From contig NW_003130355.1 of the NCBI RefSeq assembly GCF_000003605.2, positions 1,072,534 through 1,119,543 of the forward strand: 47,010 nt of DNA, written 5' to 3'. The position numbers and the translations under genes are program-made. Shown here piece after piece: positions 24,786 to 36,400 of this stretch. This DNA is from Saccoglossus kowalevskii. Lineage: Eukaryota > Hemichordata > Enteropneusta > Harrimaniidae. The notes beneath the pieces were generated by a model. The model was not told the DNA's origin, made no database searches, and worked only from the letters and a program-made list of their open reading frames with translations. The stretch's first letter is position 1. Each line of letters starts with the position of its first letter.

Positions 24786-26402
24786 CGATTTTGACATTAT
24801 CTAATAGTTGGGCAAGATCAATCACTATTTTATCATTATAAAGCAAAATGTTAATCTTAATTTGATTGACCATTCGTTCATTCAATGTAGACAAATGTAT
24901 ACGGACATGTTACCATACAAGTCTACCACCTCCGGTAACGTTTACCGCACTGGTTCAGTTTCCAAGAAATGCAGGGCAGGGCTATAAACACATAGTTTAT
25001 TACAAAAAGAATGTACGTATAAATGAACACATATATGTCCCAGTGTTGATTCCTGTAAAATAAAACTAAAGTATATCTTTGATTGTATGTAAGATTGATG
25101 TTTGATTTCATATGATGGTTGTACCTATCGTGGATGTTTATATGAACATTGTAACTCAAAAATATCAAAATACAAAAATGTACGTTCACCAAAAATCCTA
25201 CCCAAAACAAATGACCCGTTACTCGGACACTTGGAATAATTCTAATCATTCTGCAAGAATATCATGTTCATACACATTCAATGTACATCGCTCAAGTATT
25301 ATAGGTGGGAAACATCTGATTAATATATGTGAATTGTAGTAATCCCAGTACTTCAAAACCATTGAAGATAAGAATTTTTGCATGACCACAGACCTATTAG
25401 GTGATTTTCCGTTCAACTGGGAGATCTCGCGAGTTGCATGAAAGACGCGCGCCGAACGTCTGTCCCAAAAATCGAACGATTTGATTTTAAACTCGAATTT
25501 CGTAGCTCATATAGAAAAGCCGATCTTTGACAGGGGAATATTGCGTTTGAATACCCTTCCTTCATCGAATTTGACCATCATCAAATATGTACAGAACATT
25601 ATTAAGCATGGAAATATCCCCCAAACTATTTTTGCGTTTGTCGAATCCCACGCGATGTTCGTCGCCACTATGACGCTACGACCTTTGTTTGTCCTGCTTT
25701 TACATTCGATTTCACGCATATCACGGGATCTCGCATTGAACGGAACATGGTCTATTCGTAACTTACAAGCCAACATACATGAGTCATCAACGTTGTCACC
25801 AACTCTCAGAAAATAAAAATTAAATCCATCATATACTACAGAAAAGAAATTCGAAACATATTCAACTGTGATACTGCAGTATGGCATGATTCGTATTGAA
25901 ACTAAGTATGGCTGGGTGAAACTAAACCAGTTTCTCTTTCATTAATTCAAGCTGGGAATAATTTGAAACGATTTGACTTTAAAAAATCATCAAAAAACAT
26001 CTATATATAAAGACAAGTAATAAATTTATATACATTATGTACACAATGAAGAAGTCAGTGTCAAATAAATAATCATGACCGTTGAATAAATAGTTATATT
26101 TTCACTTTAGATTGTTTAGTGCTATTATGTATACTATTATATTTCCCATAGCCCTGACAAATTAAATATGGTCTACACACTGGCCAAAAAGAATGAAAGT
26201 CTGGAAACTTCCTAAATCATGTGGTCTCCAGTTGATTGATCCTATTTACGATGAGTCAGTTTCAATCAATCAATCAAATTTAGGGTCAATATCAGACCAT
26301 GATTATGTTAGTTAACCATCAAGCCTAGGCATATATGTTGAGGTCTAAGTCTAGGCATAGAAAAGCGGATATATTCCAAGCATGTGGCACACAGTTGCTT
26401 AA

Positions 26403-26544
26403 GCGGGAGGGTCGTCACCTGCGCACACGCGGGAATTAAGTCCCAAGCGACTATAACAACACAAAGGCTCATGGGTAACATCTGTTTACAAACAATGACA
26501 CGCTATGAGCATCTGACGCATGTGCAGGTGACGACTCCCTCGCT
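26403..26544. mobile_element. TTAA-flanked MITE, copy 1
   Basis: A 142-bp element with terminal inverted repeats of about 25 bp (GCGGGAGGGTCGTCACCTGC at the left; the right end reads the same on the other strand with one indel) sits between two TTAA tetranucleotides. TTAA target duplications are the hallmark of piggyBac-type transposons. It shares a core resembling CATGGGTAACATCTGTTT with the copies at 38527, 42794 and 45421. Confidence 0.75.
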
Positions 26545-26548
26545 TTAA

Positions 26549-28640
26549 GATTTAAACTTGAACTCTGAGAAGATTACAAAAGACTAATTTCCGTGTTCCT
26601 AACACATTTGTGATAGATGTGATGGAAAATATACCAGCATTCACCACCAATGTGCATTAATATGAACCACGGAAATGTGTAAATTTGGAAAGCATTAACC
26701 TAAAGAGTACTGATAGTTGTTTGCCAAATTGTTGACAACTATGGTTGCTGTGGGCTCCTGTTACTGTTCACAACCTTTCAATGTTTGGGGAAAGAACTGA
26801 TTATATTTGTCTCACAGTACATCGATAAGGATAATAATCTTTCAACACAAAGACAAAATGCAAAGTATCTACCTTAAGATGCCAGAGGTAAAGCATAATT
26901 ACAATTAATTATGCAAATGCCCTAATTAAAAAATCGCCATATTCACTGCTCTAATATCGAATTATTACACGATATTGTAAAAACTATATAATATGCAGGA
27001 TTCCCTTCACAGTAGGGGCAGACTGTCCTGAAATTTGGATAATCAAAAGAGCATTATAACAATAGACATAATTCACATATTGTTAGGCAAACCATGGTAA
27101 GAACACTAATATGCAAATCAAATAAATTAACATAACAAACACAAGTGGCAGTATAATAGCAATAGTTGTGGTTAAATTCTAAAAAAAACATACTGTCAAG
27201 CACGTCTTTTTGTTACATACGATAGGCTATACTGTGGAATACTCCTTTTGCAGGAATTCATTTTCACTGTGCACCACATTTTAAGCGTAATGTGTATTCC
27301 CTGTCCCTGTAATATTAATATGCAAATATACAGGCGGGGACATTTATTTTTTCACTGGATTTTATTTTCGCTGATTTTAAAAACTCCCTCAAGCTAAAAG
27401 ATGTTACAAAAAAAGTGGCTCACCCACAGTACTTTTAAAGCTTATAATTTAGTGATAGTAAATGAAATTTCAATCTTGCAATAAATCACCGATGAACTAG
27501 AGAAGGATGCTACTTCCATAGAATCTCATGTGGGAAATGGGGAAATATTGTCTGAGGTAGGACTACATGCTTTTCATTCTTTATTATCTGTTTATGACTC
27601 AGCTGTTCAAATTTGAACAGACAAGAAACAGTTCGAAATAACCTGTCTGTCCATCCACTCAGCAGTAACGATGATTATTCAAAATACCAAGCCACAAAAT
27701 CCTTACGTCCGATTGGGAACCAATATCAGTGAGAATGAGCTGTACAATCTTATTGGTGATTGTTAGGTGCAAAATTAACAAAACACAAAAGGGCATGTCT
27801 GAATAGTTCCAGCAATAGTTCAAAGTAATACACCTTGTTTTTCGTCAATAAAAAAATTTAAGAAGTTTTCTATATTCTAAATACTTTTGCCTGTCTTAAT
27901 TACAAACATAATTCAGCAATACAGAGCACTACGTATCACAAAGGTGAAGAGTGTATATGCTTGTATTGCCACAAATGCCAAAAATATAAACATGTTATCC
28001 AGAGTGGTATTAATAAATTAGCAAACTGCTGAACATCAATAATGTTTACAAAAACATAAACGAATTGTCTGGACTAGATACTGTTCATTGTCTTAGACAC
28101 AAAAGACAAAAAGCTGAAACGTACATCTCCCTTTCTTTCTTAATGCGTGATGAGAAAACGGTCCCAGTATTGAAGTTACAAAGATTAATACATTTCATCA
28201 AGTTTCCAAATTGCTTCCCTGGCATGATATTTATTTGTTTGAAATACATAATGCAATAAACACGTTTCAAGGTTCAGAACTAACATCAAAATAATCAGAC
28301 CAAATTTTATGCACAGATAATATTAAAAGCATTAGAATCATAGAACCTTAAACAAAAAAAGATGTCACAATTACCTAGATTGCAGAAAGGCGTTGATTGA
28401 TAACCTTTCTGACATAGACCTATTAGTGCACACATAGATCAGTTACACAGAGAGTAAGCATGGAGCCCGTGGGCTACTGAGTTCACGGGATCCGATACAG
28501 AGTCACGCCCAATAGCAATATGTTTGAACAGATGATAAATCACAATGACTCAATGTGAAGGCAGTTTCACTTACGTGATCAATACTGGCTACTGGCTTGT
28601 CATGTACCTAGAGTAGCAGATATCAGTAGACGAGTTTCAG
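26549..28640. other. Intergenic stretch, no gene recognised
   Basis: AT-rich with several ATGCAAAT octamers (26911, 27111, 27320). No open frame above background and no bounded repeat. Confidence 0.45.
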
Positions 28641-28650
28641 ACATGGTATG

Positions 28651-28699
28651 GAGGGAGGGGGAGGGAGGGAGGGTGAGGGGAGGGGAGGGAGAGGGGGAG
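28651..28699 (+). repeat. G-rich purine tract with G-quadruplex potential
   Basis: About 49 bp consist only of G and A with a single T, containing at least eight runs of three or more G separated by single A or short GA/TGA loops. This satisfies the G3+ N1-7 quadruplex rule several times over on the + strand. Confidence 0.9.
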
Positions 28700-30130
28700 C
28701 AAACATCTAATACCAGATTAAAGCGAACATGGGATAAACCAAAAACAATTCTTAAACTTTGTCATTGTCATTTTGGTGTTTGGCTTAAATAGTATTTTCT
28801 CCATTTTAAGCATTTAGGTAAATAAGTATTACGACTAAAATAAGTTCCAAAGCAAAATTTGAAGTGAATTTCAATTGGTGAGTAAGATAAACAATAGACT
28901 TACTACATACATGAAGAGAGGGATCTCCTATCAACAATGAAAATGAGCCGCATATGATTAAAATTTTAATAATTAATTATATTATATTATAAAATCATAT
29001 TTTGGTACACAATTCTTTGATTAGTGATTGATGTTAAGAGAGAAAAATTGGTTTATTTGTTTTCAGCAACAGTTTCCTAAGACTGGTGCACTGATATTTA
29101 TATTTGTTAAAGAAACATACAAACTGCATCTCTACTTTGTGACATTCACAATGAAATTATTTATTCAATAGAAACTGTGAATCAGCATCTATGCTCAGAA
29201 ATGATACGTTAAATATCTATTGAATTTACTGGCAAGTCGTTTGAAAAAGAGATAATTCCAAGATGAGTTGGAAGAGATTTTTCTTCAAACTAAATTATAT
29301 TTAAATTATGAATGAATAATTTATTTTATTTTTAGTTTGAATTTACAAATGCACTAATTTTCAACTAATTTTTGAGGTTGTAACATTATAATATAGACCA
29401 TGTCTACTAATAGGATTCACCTTAGCTTACCGGCTTACATGGCACAAACGTACTGGTACATGTATCATTCACATATAAATTAAACATCAGGTGCAATGCC
29501 AGTAATTTAAGAAATAAATTATCACCAATTCAGAAGTCCTGTTTACCAGCCGTAACTCATTTTCTTTTATTTTGGTGATATTTTATTTTCATCTGGCTAG
29601 CACTAAACTAACACCGCTAAAAACTGTTACTTCTATAATCAGGAGAATGTTCGGCAGGGTAAAATTACTCAAAAGATGGGTTGAAATCTGAGAAAACACT
29701 GTTCACCCAAACATGTGACAAATTATATGGAAATGAGCTTGTTCTCATCGATACCATTGTTATTCCTGTACTCAACAAGGTTCAATGAATCAAATTAGAC
29801 CAGAAAATCAAGAAAATATTCATACAAAATAAAATATTAAATTCAGTTTCAAAACTAACAATGTACCACTGTAACCCCACAATGGGTGAAATCAGCCAGG
29901 TCATTGCTGAGAAATCATTGTATAAATACAAACATACATAAACACTTATCCCACAGACACTTGTAATTCCATTATCCCCTGTTTCAATTGGTGCCAGATA
30001 TGGGCAAATAAGAACCATATTGCCTCTATTTAATTAATTAACATAAATTTGAAGGTTGAATTTGTCTATACATTGTCGAGAAGGACGTCTCAGGCTTTGA
30101 ACATAATCGTAGATGGCATAGTATCAAGCT
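28700..30130. other. Intergenic stretch between the two convergent genes
   Basis: No recognised gene. It may hold the 3'UTR and poly(A) signals of HMG20 on the minus strand; a reversed ATTAAA lies at about 30028-30033. The inter-gene distance is about 11.7 kb from the neuropeptide AATAAA to the HMG20 stop. Confidence 0.4.
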
Positions 30131-30133
30131 TAC

Positions 30134-30256
30134 TTTTCTCCTTGTAACAAGTTGAGTGATGCCACCAGACTTCTGGCTACACGTTTCCACCATATATATA
30201 CCAAACATCTTGCACGTCTGACTTTCCAGACTAGAATGTCGACACAAACACTGTAT
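30134..30256 (-). other. Exon-like segment downstream of the HMG20 stop
   Basis: A TTTTTTTACCTACACAG acceptor and an AGAAAA|gtaagc donor bound 123 nt open in two frames, one with four Cys (starting IQCLCRHSS). It lies 66 bp beyond the HMG20 stop. It may be a 3'UTR exon, an alternative 3' exon, part of an unrecognised gene, or chance. No product is recognised. Confidence 0.2.
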
Positions 30257-30322
30257 CTGTGTAGGTAAAAAAACCACTAGTGGATGGGCAATCGGTAAAA
30301 CCACAATTTACTGTAGAACTAA

Positions 30323-30442
30323 CTAGAAGTTGATAACGCCAAATAACGTGGGAACCATTTTGAGTCCATCAAGCTGAGTCTGAAGAGAAGCACCATAAGC
30401 TTTCATATTATCAATATCACATTCTAATTTATTAGTTTTTTC
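30323..30442 (-). CDS. HMG20A: HMG20 last coding exon
   Basis: TTTGCAG acceptor, then 39 codons and TAG. It encodes the end of the coiled coil (EKTNKLECDIDNMKAYGASL) and a short tail LFGVINF. The longer C-terminal tail of vertebrate HMG20A is not present. Confidence 0.88.
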   Translation of the reverse strand, partial: EKTNKLECDIDNMKAYGASLQTQLDGLKMVPTLFGVINF

Positions 30443-33400
30443 CTGCAAAAAAAAAGAAAATTTTTTTCATTAATTTCTTAGACTCCAATGTCCCGTTTTG
30501 GGTAAATTATTCATAATTTTTTTAGAAAAAGAATTACCTCACATAGAAAACATTTTAAAATAGGTGATATACCTACAAATGAGTGACTCTTAAGTTCATA
30601 TTAGTTATATTTATTAGATATATACACTATTTAATATGTATACACACAAGTTACCGATATGCAAATGAGTTTCTCATGCACATTAAGTTAATTTGTTTTT
30701 AGCAAATTATAAATATATATCAGGGCTGTTGATTAACATAAATATGTACACACACACACACACATACACGTCTTACCATCATTGTGATGGCAAACATTGG
30801 ATTAACCTATAGTTGAATATTTGTTGAATATACTGGTAGTTGAATAAACTTATAATATAGTTGAATTAACTTTTAATATAATTTTGTTATGTTTGGATTA
30901 AAACGCGACTCAATATGATTGTGATATAATTTGAGTTTAATTAAACTCAGTTATGTTAAAATTCAATATACAATTGTGTTTTAATTCAAGTTTAATTAAA
31001 TAAAAATGCAACAGAGTAGAAATAACATCATACATTCCGTGACTTAACATAGAAAGGTTTGCGAAGCTTAGGGTTAGGGTTAGTAAAGGGGTTAGTTATG
31101 ATACAGTTATATTAATATAAAGTGTACCATACCTTCCCAATTTACTAAACCTAAGCTATGCAAACTTGACTTTAATTTGATTATTATATATAATAAGTAT
31201 TAATATAAATTATGAAAAATAGTGAGGGTTGTCACTTGGTAGATGTAAAGTTAAATGGAAATGCACAGAAATGAGCTACTAATGATATGAAAATGAGTTT
31301 CTCATGCAAATTAAGATAATTCGTTTTATGCAAATTAGGCTAATGTGTTTAATGCAAAGTACAAATATATATCAAGGTTGATAATTTGCCTACCTTGAAC
31401 ACTTCTAACTGTTTGTTAAGCATTTCATTTTGATCTTGTGAAGAGCATAAGCATCTTCTAAGTTCTCTCAATTCCATTTCTCGGACTGGAAAACAAACAC
31501 AACACAACTATTATACTAATACAACTGTATAAATAATGGCTTCTTATTTTGCCTTTAATTACCATTAAATGTTATTCACTAGAAAAATTGCAGACGGATA
31601 GCAGCGCTGGCGACAAAGAAGATGACGAACAGCTCTCCCTGCAAGCACAATTTGTTGATTATGTCGATACCGTTGAGAAGTGAGTCAATACTGATGTATA
31701 AGCAGGATATCCTAAAGTTCAACATTCATTCACCGTAGGCCAAACCCCCGCAAAAGCCAAGAATTACGAGGAAACAGCAACAGATTTATTGATGTAATAA
31801 AATTATTTTTTAATGTAAGCAGCAGGGAATGATTTACTGAGGTTACATGTACTTTTGAAAATACCACTACACCACTGCATGGTTATTCACGAGTAGTAAA
31901 ATAAACAATTACTGGATATAGATTTCAACATCGATTCTCACAAGAAACCTTTAAACACATGGACTGATGCTGTTTTTTCTCTTATTCATTTTTGCTGTTC
32001 GCAGAGAGCTTTCAGCAGGTCATGTGCAGAGAGAAACAATATATGCAAATTAATTTCAGAAAACCATTGTTGCTTGAGAAATATCAGTCAATTAATTATT
32101 GACTTGTGGTAATAGTATGCATTTAATTCCTATTGGCACAGAAAAGTATGTAAAATTATGCATTAAACTTTTCACCACCAGTTCCCTCTTTTCATCACAA
32201 ATTCACAAAATAGTCCTGTTTATATTGAATCAAACTTTACCTGTTGGCTCCAAAATTAGGGTCTATTTCCAGAAATATTGAAGAATACAAGAAAAAAGGG
32301 CAGAAATATTTGGGTGAGAAAGTCTGGTGGTGAAAGGGTAAATTTGATGGAATAAAAAGCTCAAATTCCAAATATAGACGAACTTTTTGTGACTTTTAAG
32401 TGTAGTTTCATCATGTCACATTTTAATCTTGACAAGATTATCAAAGTATACCAAGCCACTCACCTACGTTCAATTCTACAAAATCGTTTTTAAATTTTTC
32501 TAAATCTACTGGTCCTGTCATGTTCTGTGTGTTTGCTCGCGGTGAATATGCTCCACTGGAACTTGGTGAGGTGATGAGATCGCCTTGTGAGTCCATGGTG
32601 TTGCTGTCTTCCATTGATGGGTTGTTATGTTGCTGATTTTCTAGTTCCAATGTTTCCCGCTCAAACTCACCTTCAATAAAAATAGAAAATAAAAATTAGA
32701 AGAATTGAGTTAATAGCGTAATACGTGTATCACTAAGACATTTGTAAAGAATGTTTCCATAAATCATGTATAATTAAAAACACATTATGAGTGTTAATTG
32801 AGAAACAAACTGCGATGAATAATATAAAACTCTCATATACCAATCATCATTCATTTATTTAACCCAGTGTTTTGTTTTTGACGATAATTCGTTTTCATTT
32901 GCTGGCATCAGAAGCATTTTATTATTATACAAATACATTGCTGCCTGATGTGAGAAGTAGAAGCTAAAGTGAGTTCTGCAGTAGATATAAATTGTTTGTT
33001 ATTAAGTAAGCAATATATAAAATGAAATATATATTAGTGTTTTCAATCATAAACATGTATTATAATGTCTAAAGAATGTGTATGTCAAACTTGAATGTTG
33101 GCATCTAGTGTGCATATAGAACAATCCTGATGTGGAAGAATTTTTATTGTATATAATTGAAAAAAATTGCATTTTATTCAAAATTGTTAACAACATTATG
33201 CAATATGTCCAAGATCTAACTTCACACTGATATTATCCACAGTTGACAATTGAGAGATGACAAAATTAATGTACATGTATACAAAATAATTAATGTACAT
33301 GCATGCATGCATGCCAAGATGTACTGTCTAAATGTAGTAATATCGAGTTACATATATTGTATATATGGCTGAAAAAGAATTTGTCAAATAAAAGTGGCCA

Positions 33401-36400
33401 CCAGTCAGCCATCTTAGACCCAATCTTGAAATCATCACACATGCGTATGTTTCAGACATGTTTTTGTGACAGTAGTATTTGAAAGGTTTGATGAGAATTA
33501 TCACAGTAAGTCTGAGACACATCTCCGCACGCATACACACACATAGTTACATAGACATATGCACAGAGACTAAACCATAAGTCCTTGTTTTGGAATAACT
33601 AGAAAACATTAAGTGAAATGGCAAATATTAAATTCATATGTCAAGTTTATTGTAATTCATGCCTTAATGGAAAACTGATTGCTTTTAATATCAACAAGAG
33701 ATTAAACTAAAACAATTTAGTAAACAAATGTTACCCAGTATATCAAATCAAGTCATTTTTACTGAGAAACAACTGTTGTTGTTTTTTTATTTAGTTTTAT
33801 TGATCATATTGAACAAATGATCAATAATAGTGGCTCCCAGTACATTTGTAATTGACGAGAATTGTTATTGACTGCTCGGCAACATGTATATACCAATGAT
33901 GTAACATGTATCATGACATACACATGAAGACATCTAATTCTTTGGCATATGGAATCACGTCCTAAACACCACAATGTGAAAAAATAAATTAATGTGCGTC
34001 AATGTCCTATTGTGTTCAATGTACAGTGTGTACCAAGTTTAAAACCAAATCAATCACAAGCAGGCCCATGAATGTGTGAGATATGGCTGAATATGGATGG
34101 ACAAAATAACAAACAAACAAACTCATGCACATGTACTAGATGTAAATGTAGGTTAATCCAGAATTCCCTGTTTTTGAATTTTGTCTGAATGATGATTAAC
34201 AAGCCATGCATGCCACAGTCCCCGTTAGTTATCAAACCTAAGTTATACACTTTTGTTTATAGTAGTATAGTACTATTAAGTCCATATTAAGAGATATTGC
34301 TCTAAAACAGCATTAATTGAAACAAAATGGCCACCGGTCAGCCATTTGTACGCAAACTCTCCATGCAAAGCAATTCCCGCCAGCACTATTTGATCTAACA
34401 AGTCTGTGCCATACTAACAAAGTTTTACGATTATTGATGATGTATGTTTTTTAAAGCTATGCCGTAGTGAATTTCCGTGTTTCAACAAAAAAATGGCAAT
34501 TTTTTTCCTGAAAAACTGGTGATTCAAAATTTTCGAAAGGTAAACTGAAGTATTTAAACACCTTTTAAGCTCACCAACAGGCCACATTGAAGAATATTTT
34601 ACCTGTTCACACCCTATTCAGGATAGTTTCGGAAAAGTAAAATGATGTCCAGTGACCAGGTTTCACATACCAAACAACCGTACTATGCATGATTTTTATG
34701 CAATGAAACATCCTTTTTACACGCATATTTTATGTACACGCATTTTTATAATGTACGTACCAAGTTTGTAAACAGCTGAGAAGTACAAACATGGCCGCCA
34801 TTCAGCCACTTTGAATCAGATTGTGAAACAAATTGATGTACATATGTATAATATTATATATGAAGTATGTGTGAAGTTTGAATGTAATCAATCCAGGCAC
34901 ATACACACGAACACACGTCTGAACGGGGACTAATAAACTTAGTGATTCAATTCTTAAGTTATAAGTATAAATGATCAAAAACAAGCCATGCATGGCACAG
35001 NNNNNNNNNNNNNNNNNNNNNNNNNNNNNNNNNNNNNNNNNNNNNNNNNNNNNNNNNNNNNNNNNNNNNNNNNNNNNNNNNNNNNNNNNNNNNNNNNNNN
35101 NNNNNNNNNNNNNNNNNNNNNNNNNNNNNNNNNNNNNNNNNNNNNNNNNNNNNNNNNNNNNNNNNNNNNNNNNNNNNNNNNNNNNNNNNNNNNNNNNNNN
35201 NNNNNNNNNNNNNNNNNNNNNNNNNNNNNNNNNNNNNNNNNNNNNNNNNNNNNNNNNNNNNNNNNNNNNNNNNNNNNNNNNNNNNNNNNNNNNNNNNNNN
35301 NNNNNNNNNNNNNNNNNNNNNNNNNNNNNNNNNNNNNNNNNNNNNNNNNNNNNNNNNNNNNNNNNNNNNNNNNNNNNNNNNNNNNNNNNNNNNNNNNNNN
35401 NNNNNNNNNNNNNNNNNNNNNNNNNNNNNNNNNNNNNNNNNNNNNNNNNNNNNNNNNNNNNNNNNNNNNNNNNNNNNNNNNNNNNNNNNNNNNNNNNNNN
35501 TAAAATTTGAACATAATCAGTGAAAGCAAGTCAGAGATATGGCACGAGAACCACATTCATTAAAACAAAATGGCCGCCAGTCGGCCATTTTGAATCTTAT
35601 CTGAAAAACAAAATTATTTGCATTAAGGTCCCATAATGTCTAATGTATATACCAAGTTTGAACAAAATCCATCTGTAAACAGCCGAGAAATGCTTGATTT
35701 TGATGATGTTTTAGCACAAAAATGGCCGCTATTCGGCCATCTTGAATCAGATCGTGAAACAAATTGATGTGCATATGTATACTATCATGTATGATGTATG
35801 TGTGAAGTTTGATTGTGATTGGTCCAGGTATTTTTAAGATACAGGTCTGGACGCACGCACAGACGCACGGACGCACAGACACACGCACGGACACACAGAG
35901 GTCAAAACATAAGTCCTCGTTTTCGGACTGCGTCCGAACGGGGACTAATAAGTATTCTTGAAACTCAAAATGATCGCCAGTCAGTCAGTCATCAGTTTTG
36001 TAGAAATCCACAAAAATAATGGAATTGCCTCAGTAAGGCAACAGATATTCCAAGTTTGAATAAAATCGATCTGTGCAACACAAAAATAATGCTGTACACA
36101 CAAAAAATGTACATTTTTAGGTCATTTTGGGATCACCAATTGCCCAATTAATAAAAAAATGAGGTGCAATCATATATATATTAATTATACATTAGTACTT
36201 AAAAATACAGTTTTTACTGGAAGCAATTGTCACTTGCTTATGGGAAAAAAAGTAATTGCTGTTGAACTCTCTCAATGTCATGGTAAACACCATCATAAAA
36301 AAAAAAATGTATCGTATATGTTAAATTCCTAATACAGCAGAAATGGGGGAAAAAAAGGTTTCAAACTTCTGATCAAAACTTGCGAATAATATAAAATGTT

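Noticed and set aside
31069-31083. Telomere-like TTAGGG repeats
   Set aside because: Only about two to three units; too short to be an interstitial telomere tract of note.
34975-35556. Long open frames across 35001-35500
   Set aside because: They run through N bases of the assembly gap and have no evidential value; the same holds for the frames across 17320-17558.
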